From contig JARUPY010000473.1 in the NCBI GenBank assembly GCA_029817715.1, positions 7,440,001-7,504,000 of the forward strand: a stretch of DNA of 64,000 nucleotides, given 5' to 3'. This document shows, piece after piece, positions 20,716 to 31,650 of the stretch (positions are counted from its first letter, which is position 1; each line of letters begins with the position of its first letter). The position numbers and the translations under genes are program-made. The DNA comes from Melastoma dodecandrum (lineage: Eukaryota; Streptophyta; Magnoliopsida; Myrtales; Melastomataceae). A model generated the notes under the pieces. That model did not search any database. It was given only the letters and a program-made list of their open reading frames with translations, and was not told the origin of the DNA.

Positions 20716-21540
20716 TCAAAATCTTCCCTGGTCAAGTTAATAGGTACAGGAAGAAGATCATCACCGGCTTTCATCTCTACAATTATGCAATCCCTGTTAA
20801 GACTTACTCCAATAAGCCTGGAATATCCACATGAATCAGATACTGAAATGGAACCACAGAGAGAAGAGGCTGAGGGAGTTTCATTAAGGCATGCGATTAT
20901 AGCAGGTTTCACAGTGGGTGTTCTCCGATATTCCTCCTTGCCAGCAACTTGACAGGGAAATGGAAGAAAATTCAAGACCACCGAATCTAGTCCCCAGCTA
21001 TGAAAAGCACAAAATCTTTCTGCCAAAAGGGAGTCGACAAACATGATGATATGGGTGTCACAACCCATCCTTCTGGGAAGTGCTAAATCAACAATGGCCA
21101 ACTGTAACATTAGAGGCGGTCTCCCGATCCAAATTGTGTGCTTCGAGTTTTCATCAATTGCCTGAAAAGGCCGCTCTAAAGTTACCGATTCACAAATCAT
21201 GGCAAGACCCGTAATTCGGTCAGAGGAATTGACATGAACACGAGGTGCATTACCCAGATTCCACACTGGCTGGACTTCATCAGCTACAACATTCATTTGC
21301 AACTGGCCACTACTCTAGGCAATTAAGAGAATAGTGTCTCTGCACACACTTTATTATGGAGAAGACTAACTGCATGACCTTCACACTCTGCAACATTCAA
21401 GTCTGGTGCAAGATCATGAGCTTTATTCATTAGTCCCTACTGATGACCAGGAATAATCGATTAGTCATCATTGGCATGTGTAAATCTGTGCCATCAACCA
21501 TTAACTTGGCCTCTGCAACAGAAAATGCATTTGTCTGAAG
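20716..21540 (-). pseudogene. NUP88: Host gene fragment, probably nucleoporin NUP88 (MOS7)
   Basis: A single - strand frame of about 190 residues is open from 21302 down to about 20720. It contains 'ADEVQPVWNLGNAPRVHV', 'ITGLAMICESV', 'IWIGRPPLMLQLAIVDLALP', 'IIMFVDSLLAERF' and 'SLCGSISVSDSCGYSRLIGV'. I recall this wording from plant NUP88/MOS7, a nuclear-pore protein, but could not search. Upstream, the frame continues only with a TAG in 'A-stop-SSGQLQ' (a Trp codon expected) and a frameshift into 'NVAECEGHAVSLLHNKV' near 21400. No intron is seen, so it may be a single large exon or a retrocopy. It is wedged between copia gag and a truncated Tat gag, and is surely non-functional. Confidence 0.55.
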
Positions 21541-21599
21541 CAACAGTTGGATTTAAACTCGTGCTCCATTCGATTTCTCACGCTTTTCTGGCAAAGATG

Positions 21600-22320
21600 A
21601 GATGACGTCGATAGAGCATATAGCTCAATTTACTCACCAAACGGTAGAGGCGTCAAATAATGATTATTGGAAGCTTTGACTCCTTCCAAATTCGCCCACT
21701 GGACCTGCATTCACTTGGTATATTCATCTCCAGCTTAATTCGGTGCAGAATTGGCTAGACATGCAAATTCAGTTCATGCACGCCTTCGCTACTCTTGATT
21801 CGACCATTTCCTTGGTCGAGTTGACTAAGATGCGACAGTAACCTGGAAAAATTGCAGCGGCGTTCCTACAGAGATTCTAGAAGGCTCGACTTAGATGCAA
21901 AACATCAGTCAACGAAGATGAGGTGGTCAACATAGCCATGAATTCTCTGGATATTCGTATCCAAAAGAAAATCCAGGGAGAAAAGTTCAGAAACCTCTAT
22001 GTACTCGCTATGAGAGCTACTAAGTATGACAATCTGCTTAGAGAAGAGTCAAGAAACCGAACAAAATATCAAGTCTATCGTCTACGATCCACTGTCGAAA
22101 GAAGAATTTCAAAGCTAAAGCCTCTCAGAAGTCGAATGAAGAGCGGAAGTACTCATTCGATGTTGAAAAGGCTGATGAAATCTTCGATTGACTCCATAAG
22201 CGAGATCGAATCAAGCTGAAGGCTGATCATCGACTTGCCCAAACTGATAGGGAGAACAAGAAGAGTTATTGTAAATGGCATGGGTCTTTCTCTCATGCCA
22301 CATGCGATGTCTAACTTTTA
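21600..22320 (+). pseudogene. Tat gag (capsid) remnant, element A
   Basis: From about 21602 one frame reads 'MTSIEHIAQFTHQTVEAS', 'FTWYIHLQLNSVQNWLDMQIQFM', 'SLVELTKMRQ' and 'IAAAFLQRF', the Ty3-type retrotransposon gag pattern (Trp-x-x-L...F...F). Stops occur near 21679, 21839 and 21880. The remainder (21923-22219) is Arg/Lys-rich. A Cys-x2-His-x4-His knuckle lies at 22270-22310 and the frame ends at TAA 22315. Confidence 0.82.
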
Positions 22321-22397
22321 GAAATCTTATGCAGGATCTTTTCAAAGAGTCTGAAGAATCATCTTCTGTTGATTAGAAACCTTTTGCTGATTGCGAA

Positions 22398-23249
22398 GTG
22401 CACACGTTCGATATTAACGTCATTGATGTTGTTCGTCGTGCTTTTCATGAGTCCCATGTTTCTGGAGAAACCTATGTGGTCAACAAACTCTTCAAGAGAC
22501 TCTTGGATAATGGGCTCATTTCTTGCCTTGTGATTGTGTCGATGCTGAAGAATGAAGTTTGTTGGTGGCATATGGATGAAACCCACACCACTGACAAGTG
22601 CTTCACTTTCAGGAAATTTCTCCAGTCTTGTCAGACCGAGGAATGGTTCAACCTGACCCTAGTTGAAAGGATTGCAATTGGGATCCCTCACAAAGAACCT
22701 TCGAAGGCATTCAATCGCATTCCCAAAGGGAAGGGATCTTCTTCTGATGCTCGCAAGGTTTTTCCTGATAAGGGACATCCCGTCCAAAAACCTAAGGCAG
22801 CGTCTCATGGCCTCGATCCACAACTAGTTCAACCGACTACCAACAGTGATGCGGACTCTTCTGCCAAATCAAGTGATTTGTTGAAGGAGACCGTCGAGAA
22901 AGGCGACGTTAGGGACAGCCTTCGACCACCTGCTCGTCTCGATGAGCAATCTATCAAGGATGGGCCTCCTATTGCACAATTTCTGGAAAAAGCTGACACT
23001 TGTAGTCGATGCAGGCCTATTCTGAGGCACAAGATACTGATCTCTCAGCTCTGCCTCCTTTGTTCATACAATTATCTGCAGAACTTGATTGTGATGTCCT
23101 CTGCCAACAAGTTCTATATTGTCGCTATCGACGATGCTATTCGAGGTATGATCGAAACCAATCCATTATATTGTATGCATGTTTTTGTTCATGAAGAGGG
23201 TGTTGGACAAATGAAAGGATACGATCATCAAAGAAGACAATTTGTTTAG
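22398..23249 (+). pseudogene. Gag-Pro linker with two zinc-binding modules, element A
   Basis: An uninterrupted 283-codon frame. At 22560-22602 it has Cys-Trp-Trp-His-x4-His-x4-Cys, a CHHC knuckle of the Tat type. At 23001-23063 it has Cys-Ser-Arg-Cys, 13 residues (RPILRHKILISQL), then Cys-Leu-Leu-Cys: a C-x2-C-x13-C-x2-C zinc-ribbon-like module. Between them is a low-complexity Lys/Ser/Asp-rich stretch. The same modules in the same order occur in element B at 60537-60579 and 60901-60963. No start or stop is needed, as this is part of a polyprotein. The role may be RNA binding, which is inferred. Confidence 0.75.
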
Positions 23250-23390
23250 GTATATCCTGAATATTATCATTCATCTCAACGTCGACCCGATGCTGCCTGT
23301 TCTAACGATGGTGAATGGAGACAGGTGGTAAACCAACTGTGTCAACTTCCATCTAAGAGCAGTGAGAAAAGGAAAGAGTGACGTCGTAGG

Positions 23391-24290
23391 ATGGCAGAGG
23401 AAAAACGGCAGAAATCTGTTGACCCTGCAACAGTCGAGGTACAGAGAATCGACTGCAATGACCCACGTGTAGTCGATAACTCTATTTCCCACAACAATCC
23501 TTCTAAGGTTAAGGAGATACCAACTAAGGATGATGATTTCAAAGATACCTTCGATGACTCAGACTATAATCTAGTTCGGTTCGATGCTCTTGAGAACATT
23601 GTAGAATGTAATGTCATAATGTTACCTATAGAGTTTGTAGGACCAACCATCAATCGGTCTGTTCCAGGTATCCTTAAACATGGACTCTTCGAGCTGTTCG
23701 TTGCCCTATAGGCTCTCCATTAATTTGGTTTATTAAGCCTAGTCCTTCAATGCTGTCGCAGATGCATTCATTGTATATCGAAGCAGAGTTTAACGGGATT
23801 CCTTTAAAGAAGATTTTAGTCGATAATGGTGCAACGGTTAATGTAATGCCTTTATGTACCCCTAGATACTTAGGGTATGATAAAGTGGACGTTGCTAGTA
23901 CTGTCTTCTTCATTGTCGATGTAGATACGACATTTAGTGCTCTTTTGGGTCGGGATTGGTTACATAGAGCAGCAGTGATCCCTTCTACCTTTCATCGAGA
24001 ACTTATGATGTGGCTTGATTTTGAAGTTGATGTTGTTAAGGCTGATTCGACTATTAATACATATATTAGACGTCAAAATTTGCATAGGAAATGTCATTGG
24101 CACTGTCGACGACATAAGTCTGAAGAAGATGTATGCTATGGGAGATCTGAATGTCGGACCTTTAGGTGAATCGTCTGGAAAGTTCGAATACCTAGTGAAA
24201 TACGAGGGTCCTCCACATCTAATCGTTGATGCTGCATCTGGATGGGATTATGACATGGTACCTCCGGCAGTCGAAGCTGAGGCTTAAGCC
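23391..24290 (+). pseudogene. Tat protease remnant with internal deletion, element A
   Basis: The active-site segment at about 23815-23850 reads Leu-Val-Asp-Asn-Gly-Ala-Thr-Val-Asn-Val-Met-Pro, with Asn in place of the usual Ser/Thr/Gly after Asp. The C-terminal 'FSALLGRDWLHRAAVIPSTFHR' hinge is at 23935-24000. Element B has about 35 more residues between these parts, so A has lost the flap region. An upstream acidic linker (23391-23711) and a downstream spacer to 24287 complete the block. Confidence 0.82.
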
Positions 24291-24363
24291 AAGAGGGAGC
24301 CTGAACTTTCTAGCATTCTCCATTCCATTAAGGCGGCCACTGGATTAGTCCAGGACCCTGTCA

Positions 24364-25560
24364 ATGAAGAGAAGGATGCTGACGATGTTGACCCAGACTT
24401 GGAGTCCGATAGACTCCTCTGGGAGGTCGAAGATGCTTGATATAGATAAGGAAGACGTAGTCGCCAATGTCATGGAGCGACTACGGATGTATAGACTAAC
24501 CAGACCTAGAGTTAGTCTTGTATTGTGTCTGGAAACCAGTTCGCTAGACGTAGATAGTCCCGACCAGTGTGCTGAAGAGGATGAGTCGAATCTGGGATTG
24601 CAATCGTGTATAGATTCGACTGGTGTTGTATTTCATTCTACTATGAATAAAACAATGTATTGTGGTAAGTCTCTAGTTGCCTCGCTTGTGGATCTCCAGA
24701 CATGGATGATGCCTCGTGATTCTTTGATTACTGTAAATTTAACTAATGATGAGGTTCAACGACCTACGTTTATTAGTAGTTCGATTGACATTACCCTTTC
24801 CCAATCGATATTGACACTTTTAAAGGAGTTTAAGGACTACTTCACATGGGATTATACAGAAATGCTTGGTTTAGATCAACGATTAGTCGAACATACTTTA
24901 CCTGTCAAACCAGATTTTAAACCTGTGAAACAAGCTCCGCGCCGATTATCAACTGAATATCAACAACAAGTTTATGAAAACCTAAAGAAGTTGTTCGATA
25001 CTGGGTATATACGGACATCACGGTACACAGAATGGATTTCTTCCATTGTACCTTTGAGAAAAAAGAAAGGTAAGATAAGGGTATGCATGATTTCAGAGAT
25101 CTCCACAAAGCAACTCCAAAAGACGAATATCCGATTCCAATAACCGATGAGCTCATCGACAAAACGTCTGGGCACAAAATTATGTCCTTTATGGATGGTT
25201 ATTCTAGATATAATCAAATTTTCATCGTTGAAGACGATATACATAAGACAACTATTCGTTGTCCTTTAAGAATCTTTGAATGGGTTGTCATATCTTTCGG
25301 TTAAAAAAAACGTTGGCGCAACCTATCAAATGGCAATGAATCTTATCTTCAACCCTCTAATTGGGTCAACGGCCGAAGTTTACATTGATGATATCGTTGT
25401 CAAGTCTTTGGCCGATGACTATCATGTCAATGACCTTCGAAAAACTTTCCTTCAAATGAGAAAACGCAACTTGAAGTTGAATCCCATGAAATGTGCTTTC
25501 GTTGTTCGAGCCGGACAATTCTTGGGTTTCTAGTTCACCATCGAGGGATAGAGATAGATC
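24364..25560 (+). pseudogene. Tat reverse transcriptase, element A
   Basis: A family-specific spacer ('RLTRPRVSLVLCLETSSLDVD', also in element B) precedes RT. RT shows 'FTWDYTEMLGLD', 'KPVKQAPRRLS', 'GYIRTSRYTEWISSIVP', 'FRDLHKATPKDEYPIPITDELI', 'MSFMDGYSRYNQIFI', 'GATYQMAMNLIF' and the intact Tyr-Ile-Asp-Asp box at about 25381-25392. Frameshifts lie near 25090 and 25300, and a TAG at 25531 sits in the connection. The catalytic residues survive, but the reading frame does not. Confidence 0.92.
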
Positions 25561-26590
25561 CAAGGCCTACCTCCTCCATTGACTAAAAAACAGCTTCAAG
25601 CCTTCTTGGGACGAGTAAATTATTTACGAAGGTTCATACGTAACCTTGCCGGTCGAACATAGGTATTTTCGAATTTGTTACGAGGACATAATAGTTTTGA
25701 ATGGGTTGATAGTCATCAAAAGTTCTTTGAAACCATTAAGGAATACCTTACTAACCCATCTGTTTTGGCTCCTCCAAAATATGATCGACCCTTCTCGCTT
25801 TATATCGTTGCGGGAGAACGGGTACTAGGATCGATGTTGGTACAAGAAGATGACCAACGAAAGGAACGAGTTATTTGCTACTTGTCTCAAATACTTTCTC
25901 CAATCGAATATAGGTACACTGACAATAAGAAGTTGTGTCTTTCATTGTATTATACAGCCACGAAGGTTCGACATTATATTGGAAGCAATACAGTGTTTGT
26001 AGTGTATGTATTAGAAGCAATACAGTGTATGCTATCTGTAAGGCTAAGTAAATGGAGCCTTATTTTGTCTCCTTTCGATGTTCAATATCGACCACAAGAG
26101 GCAACTAAAAGACAGATATTGGCTGATTACTGGGCCCAATACACTGATTCCAGACTAACCAGTACCCAAGATCAGAAAGAATTTTGGGAAGCTTGGTTCA
26201 ATGGATCGATGTCAAGTGAAGGAGTTCGAGTAGGAATTTACATTGTATCACCTTTGGGAGTAAGGCATAAACTAGCCTATAGAATCGACGATTTGTTAAC
26301 AAATAATTTCGTCGAATATGATGCCTTAATCCTCACTTTGAAAACCATGATCGATCTTTACGTACTTTATGCAATAGTGCAAGGAGACTCGCAACTTGTC
26401 ATTAATCACGTTTTGGGATTGGGCATGTGTACCTTCGAGCATCTTCAACAATACTTGGATAACGTTCGCGAGTTGTCTTCTTTCTTTAAGAAAATTCGTT
26501 TCGAGCATATCCCCAAAGAAGAAAACTCTGTGGCACAGCAAGATTCCAGTTTTAGAGTTAGCCCTCAATTATTGCAAGAAATTGGAGGGC
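25561..26590 (+). pseudogene. RNase H plus second archaeal-type RNase H, element A
   Basis: The first RNase H runs about 25675-26100: 'FEWVDSHQKFFETIKEYL', 'LYIVAGERVLGSMLVQED', 'YLSQILSPIEYRYT', then 'YYTATKVRHYI'. It is followed in the same 410-codon frame by a second RNase H at 26185-26560: Trp-Phe-Asn-Gly-Ser, 'NFVEYDALILTLKTMI' and 'VQGDSQLVINHVLGLG'. The second domain's first catalytic Asp is Asn (26200-26202) and its last Asp motif is altered, while Glu and the middle Asp remain. Dual RNase H marks the Tat lineage. Confidence 0.88.
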
Positions 26591-26930
26591 ATGTACAATC
26601 GTTATCTTCTTTCTTGACCAATGACGCCACAGATATAAACGCCATAAGTATTTTTCGTTCGATGACAGATTGGAGAAAATCATTCATAGAATTTTCCTCC
26701 AATCCTAGGATGGGGGCAACTCGCCAAGTAAAATTGTCTATGCGATTCTGTACTTTAATCCCCATGATGTCATCCCCAGGTATACGTGCTAGGCCGGAGG
26801 GCATGACTCTAAATGTTTTTTCAGGTTGCATGACTCTAAATGTTTCATCAAATTCCAGCAAAAGCTCATGTAGCAAGCCCTCGATCAATGACTCCCAATT
26901 CAGTTGAACTAGGGGTTAGGTGATAAGGCA
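26591..26930. other. Junction between Tat element A and Athila element C
   Basis: Tat coding similarity fades after about 26580. A 27-bp duplication (GCATGACTCTAAATGTTT at 26801 and about 26828) is present. A - strand frame at 26565-26888 is open but I recognise nothing in it. The exact breakpoint between the convergent elements cannot be set. Confidence 0.4.
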
Positions 26931-26999
26931 CCCCTCGGATCAATCACTCAAGCTAGCACGGAAGACTCATACCACAAGCACATATTCGGGCAATATCTC

Positions 27000-28085
27000 T
27001 TTTTTATTTTCATTCAACACCTGAACATTCGTACTTAGAGCCTTGGCAACCTCATTTTCTCTTTCTTTTCTTTTTTTTTCTTTTTTTTCAGCACATACAC
27101 CAAAGACTTCATTTCAAGAGATAATTCAAGCTACTCTACTTACCACTAGTCACCATACATTCTAAGAAGATGTAACCTGTTGCCACTAGGCACGCTTCTT
27201 ATTGGGAGAATTTTTTCAAAATTCAATAAAAAAATCCAACACACTAGGCAAAGAACTTCATCTTTCCACACGTTAAGAATGCAACCTTAAGCTCATCATC
27301 GAATAAAGACATTCCACGTCGACTTCCTAAAGTTACGCTGAGGAGTAACGACACAATGAAGCATGAAAAATTGACCCAAATAGGACTCACCCAAGATAGA
27401 CACGACTCACACTCTCAACACAATACCACACCCCCAAACCTAAACAGAGCAACGTTCTTGGTGCGAAATAAAATAAATGAGAAGGATATGAAGAGATAGA
27501 GAAGAAGGATATTTACTATGCTATATCTTCAAACTCACTATCATCATCTTCCTCATCAAACATCGACGGTGGAGGTGGTGGTGGCTATGACTTGGCTGCG
27601 GGGCTCTTGACGGGCGCCTCTATCGTGGAGTATGCCATTGTTGTTTCCTTCGGATGGTTGTCAGAGTGGTGTCGGCACCCTCCTACAAAATAGACAAGAG
27701 TGATTAGGGTAAGAAGGGAAGCAACGTCGGGGCGTCTATTTTTTTTTTTTTTTGTTGCAGCTGCACAAGATTCCGTGCAGTTGCACGAAGTTTCTGTGAA
27801 CTTTAGGTCGCCATGGTGTAGTTGCATGAAAATTTGGTGCAGCTGCACATAGTTTATATGCTTCTGTGTTCTCAGCGGTGTAGCTGCACAAGATTTTGGT
27901 GCAGTTGCATGAAGTTTCTACTCTTGCAGTCCGGTTGATGTGCAGCTGCATGAAATTTCTCGCAGCTACACGAGCTTTCTACTTGGCATAGTCTTGCTTG
28001 TCATCCCTAAACAATGGCGATTGAAGAAATTAAAAATAAAATAGTAAATAAACTAAATGGAATTAAACCTAAAAAAACGAAAAAT
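27000..28085 (-). other. Post-pol region of the Athila-like element
   Basis: Left of the integrase end no protein family is visible. A short - strand frame at 27548-27600 encodes Pro-rich then acidic residues ('SMFDEEDDDSEFEDIA'). A TTTAGGTTTGGGGGTGTGG tract on the - strand near 27425-27445 resembles the polypurine signal of Athila-type elements. A long T tract lies at 27738-27754 (+) and a mixed T/C tract at 27058-27090. The CAGCTGCAC array is listed separately. Confidence 0.5.
27763..27985. repeat. TGCAGCTGCA-based repeat array in element C
   Basis: Eight variants of the palindrome-centred word TG(C/T)AG(C/T)TGCA(C/T) occur in about 220 bases. They are separated by alternating short (~20 bp) and long (~40 bp) spacers that begin AA-ATTT or AAGTTTCT. 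On the - strand an ORF through it encodes recurring Gln-Leu-His and Cys-Asn-Cys. Three more copies lie at 34082-34165 near the start of the LTR. Confidence 0.75.
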
Positions 28086-29410
28086 GAAAAGGAACATGGG
28101 TTGCCTCCCAAGAAGCACTTGGTTTTACGTCATCGGCTTGACGTTCTCGAGTAATCACGTTTCGCTCATCAATAGTGTCGTCTGGTTTTGATCAACACTT
28201 CCTCCCAAATAGTGCATCACTCTTCTTGCATTTACTTTGAACTTACCTTGATCGTTCAGCCTCTCCGATTCTAGAGCTCCATATGGAAAAACTTGGGTAA
28301 TCTTGAATGGCCCTAACCAACAAGATTTTAACTTGCCAGGAAATAATTTTAAACGTGAGTTAAAAAGTAAAACGAGTTGGCCTGGTTTGAGCTGTCGATC
28401 CTTGATTCGTCGGTCATGCCATTTCTTCGTGTTGTCTTTATAGATCCTAGAGCTCTCATATGCATCCAGCCAGAATTCTTCAAGTTCATCGAGTTGAAGT
28501 GCCTTTGTTCACCTACGATTTGAAGATCAAGATTAAGGTTCTGGATAGGTCAAAATGCTTTGTGCTCCAGTTTAACGTGCAGGTGACAAGCTTTCCCGTA
28601 AACTAATCGGTACAGTGAGGTCCCAATAGGCCCACAAGGTATCATCCAATTTTCTCGACCAATCCTTATGATTTGGACAGACTGTCTTTTCTAAGATCCT
28701 TTTTATTTCTCTGTTAGATACTTTGAGTTGGCCACTCGTTGGATACCTTGTGATTCACGCCATATTTCTTCATGAAACTTGGCCTTACAAAAGTGTGAAC
28801 CTCCATCACTAATGATGGCATGGGGAGTTCCGAATCGTGTGAATATCTATTTTAGAAACTTTAAAACTCCACTAGCATCGTTATTAGGTAAAGGAATTGC
28901 TTCTACCCATTTAGACATGTAATCCACTGGTACAAGAATATATTGGTTTTTAATTGATTCAATGAATGGTCCCATGAAATCAATCCTCCACACAAAAAAA
29001 ATTTAGAGCTCTAAAATTTTTTCAAATGTAACTGATCACGGTGAGATATATTGCCCACATATTGACAACTATCACAATGAGCAACAAATTGATGTGCATC
29101 TTTAAATAATGAAGACCTTCACCGTAGTTTTGTTGCCACCGTGATATCCACCATAAGGTGAGGCATGGCACTGTTCCAAGATTTGTTTCATTTCTTCCTC
29201 TGGCACACATTTTCGAGTAATCTGATCTGCATACTTTTTGAACAAAAGAGGTTCATCCCAAATTTATTATCTAACGTCATTTAAAACCTCTTCCTTTGAT
29301 GGTATGACTAATCTGATGGTAAAATATTTGCTAAAATGTAGTTCACGTAATCGACATATGATGGTGTGGTCACATCAACTCTAAACAATTATTGGTCGGA
29401 AAATATATCA
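28086..29410 (-). pseudogene. Athila-like integrase remnant
   Basis: On the - strand the C-terminal part is readable at about 28440-28520 ('ALQLDELEEFWLDAYESSRIY') and about 28545-28630 ('[19 protein letters not shown]', the plant Athila signature). The pol end near 28090 has the familiar Gly-Arg-Gln-Pro. The HHCC part is at 29022-29210 ('VPCLTLWWISRW'-type frames around Cys and His residues). Stops and shifts are frequent, and the DDE residues cannot all be followed. Confidence 0.75.
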
Positions 29411-29411
29411 T

Positions 29412-29708
29412 TTATAAGTGTTCCGTCCAGATCATGTTCTCATTTTCCAGCCTTGCTAAATGATCCGCCACTTGATTTTCTGCTCCTTTCCTGCCCACAA
29501 TCTCAAGATCGATTTCTTTAAGCAATAAAACCCATCGGATTAGTCGTAGTTTTGCATTAGCTTTTGAAATTAAGTATTTTATTGCTACATGGTCAGTGTG
29601 TACAATGACTTTTGACCCAATAAGATAACATCTGAATTTATCAAAAGCATGAACCATAGCCAACATCTCTTTTTCCGTAGTTGTATAGTTTACCAACTCA
29701 CTATCCAA
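29412..29708 (-). pseudogene. Athila-like RNase H
   Basis: An open frame of 98 codons carries '[25 protein letters not shown]', '[14 protein letters not shown]', '[16 protein letters not shown]' and '[15 protein letters not shown]'. These include the Thr-Glu-Lys-Glu, Thr-Asp-His and final Asn-x-x-Ala-Asp-x-Leu-Ala-Arg motifs of a Ty3-type RNase H. It overlaps the end of the RT frame by a few bases and is the best preserved part of element C. Confidence 0.92.
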
Positions 29709-30270
29709 GGTTTTTTACTTGTATAGTAAATTGCATGAAATACCGCAGATAAATTATCAAGGCAATTTTTGAAAGACAATCCAAAAACAGAGAAATCGTC
29801 CATAAATACCACAATACTTTGTCCGATCATATCAGAAAAGATGGTGGTCATGCATCTTTGGAATGTGGCAGGGGCGTTACACAATCTGAACAGCATTCGA
29901 CGGAAGGCGAACGTTCCATAGGGCATGTGAACGTTTTCTTTTCCCGGTCTTCTGGTGCAATTGTGATTTGGTTGTAACCTGAATAGCCTTCAAGAAAACA
30001 ATAAAAACTTTTTCTAGTCAAACGAACAAGCATCTGATCAATAAATGGTAAAGGAAAATTATCTTTACTGGTGACTGCATTTAGTTTGCGATAATCCTTG
30101 CAAACTCTCTGACTGATAACTGTTCGCATTAGGATGTGCTCGTTCTTTTCGTTCTCCACACTGTCATGCCACCTTTCTTCGGAACGCACTAAACCGGGCT
30201 CTACCACGAACTGTCTGAGAGGTATATGATTCCTGCATCCAACCACTTTATTATTTATTTCTTACCACCT
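29690..30270 (-). pseudogene. Athila-like reverse transcriptase
   Basis: Two frames give the RT. The first (about 30246-29940) has 'VCKDYRKLNAVTSKDNFPLPF', 'IDQMLVRLTRKSFYCFLEG' and 'YSGYNQITIAPEDREKKTFTCP'. The second (29926-29700) has 'YGTFAFRRMLFRLCNAPATFQRCM' and an intact Phe-Met-Asp-Asp catalytic box, then 'FSVFG'. A frameshift at about 29930 separates them. 'FGLCNAP' reads Phe-Arg-Leu, a Gly to Arg change beside the active site. Confidence 0.93.
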
Positions 30271-30799
30271 TTTTCATAGTCGGGTTGAGCCACCATTGTT
30301 GCTCAATCGAAGTCTTTTTGTGGTCTTCAAGCTTGATTTTTTTCATGCATATCAAAGGACTAATTTCCTTAATGTCTGCAAATGCTCCATCCAAGAGATG
30401 TTTTGTGTTCCCGAAGCACTTGCAACAATATCTCTTCCTGTTCGTTAGATAGTGTAGCCAAAATAATAACCAAAAGAATACTAGATAACCTATGAATGAA
30501 TACCTCAGGTGGCTAGGTAGCGGTTTGAGTTCTAACTTCGGGGGTTCTACTATTGATGGTTTTGTTGCAGCAATGGGCCATTCCAGTGGTACAGCCCATG
30601 GTACATGAGCCATATATGCAGCCTACTCTATCTCAGATTCGTCGTTTTGCTCTGCATGACATTGTGGTGCTTCGTCTTGTGGCCACTCTTTGATTAATGC
30701 AACCACATATTTTTCAAATAAGTCTCCATACAATATTTCATCATTCACGTCCACGAAGCTTCATTCATCAGTCTCATTAGGCATACTCATAACATTACA

Positions 30800-31110
30800 A
30801 ATGTTAAAAATTACCTCTAGCTCATGAACTCGCATGGTAAGCTCACCCTTTTTCAATAAGAAAGGTCTTCCCAATATGATCGAAATTTCTCGATTTTTTT
30901 CATAATGTAGACGACAAAGTCAGTTGGAAAAATAAACTTATCGACATTTACCAACACGTTTTCAATTACACCCTTCGGATAAGTGTAAGACCGATCAACT
31001 ACTTGCAAGATTAAGGATGTCGGTTTTACCTCCCCGATGTTTAACTTCTCAAATACCGAAGATGGAATCAAATTGATGCTTGCACCTAAATCACAGAGGG
31101 CATGACATGA
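30800..31110 (-). pseudogene. Athila-like protease remnant
   Basis: At about 31090-31050 (- strand) the frame reads Cys-Asp-Leu-Gly-Ala-Ser-Ile-Asn-Leu-Ile-Pro, the Athila version of the Asp-x-Gly active site. It continues 'FEKLNIGEVKPTSLILQVVDRSY' and 'YPKGVIENVLVNVDKFIFPTDFVV'. The last catalytic hinge (Ile-Leu-Gly-Arg-Pro) can be seen in the complement of CTTTCTTATTGAAAAAG-GGTCTTCCCAATATGAT at 30850-30885. A stop and frameshift follow. Confidence 0.85.
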
Positions 31111-31650
31111 AAATAGAGTTCCAAGATGGGATGGAGAACTTACCTGTTTCCTTTAATTTCAGCGGTAATTTCTTCTGCAAAATAGCACTACACTCTTCAG
31201 TAAGTGCAATAATCTCATGCTCATCGATTCTTCTCTTTTTTTTACAACACCTCCTTCATAATTCGGCGTATTTGGGATTTTGTTCCAAAGCTTTCACAAA
31301 GAAAATATTAATCGGCAACTTCCTAAAAACATCTAGAAACTTTCTGAATTGTTGATCGTCAGTTGATATTTTTAAGCCTTTGCGGAAAAGGAATTTTTGG
31401 GTACAAATGGATGTGTTGAGGTATGTACCTTTGTGGCTATGACGTCCTCTGGCTGCTTAACATTTTCTTGCCTCTTCCTTCGCTTGTTTCCATCGCTTTT
31501 TTTCCTTCTCCACCTCCATCTTCTCGAAAGATTCTTCGAAGTCACGACCATTGCGAAGGGTGATGGCGCAATGTTCTCATTTCAGATTTACCTCGATGTT
31601 GTTCGGTAGAGTTTCGTGTGGCCTGCTTGTTATTGAACTTGCAATCTGTC
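31110..31650 (-). pseudogene. Gag-protease spacer of the Athila-like element
   Basis: Charged, broken - strand frames; 'FFVKALEQNPKYAELMKEVL' near 31200-31290 is the Athila stretch that precedes the protease. A Lys/Glu-rich segment lies at about 31470-31540. No zinc knuckle is visible here. Confidence 0.6.

Larger units (their letters stand above)
21560..26920 (+). mobile_element. Tat-lineage Ty3/gypsy element A (5'-truncated)
   Basis: Gag, zinc modules, protease, RT, RNase H and a second, archaeal-type RNase H follow one another on the + strand. The dual RNase H arrangement is diagnostic for the Tat branch of plant Ty3/gypsy. Compared with element B (58.5-63.5 kb), the same family, A lacks the first part of gag but keeps more of pol. 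It carries no LTR, primer site or integrase that I can find and ends near 26600-26920, close to element C on the other strand. Confidence 0.88.

Noticed and set aside
27585..27951. - strand ORFs with Cys-Asn-Cys and Gln-Leu-His repeats
   Set aside because: Generated by the TGCAGCTGCA words; not a metal-binding protein repeat with constant spacing.
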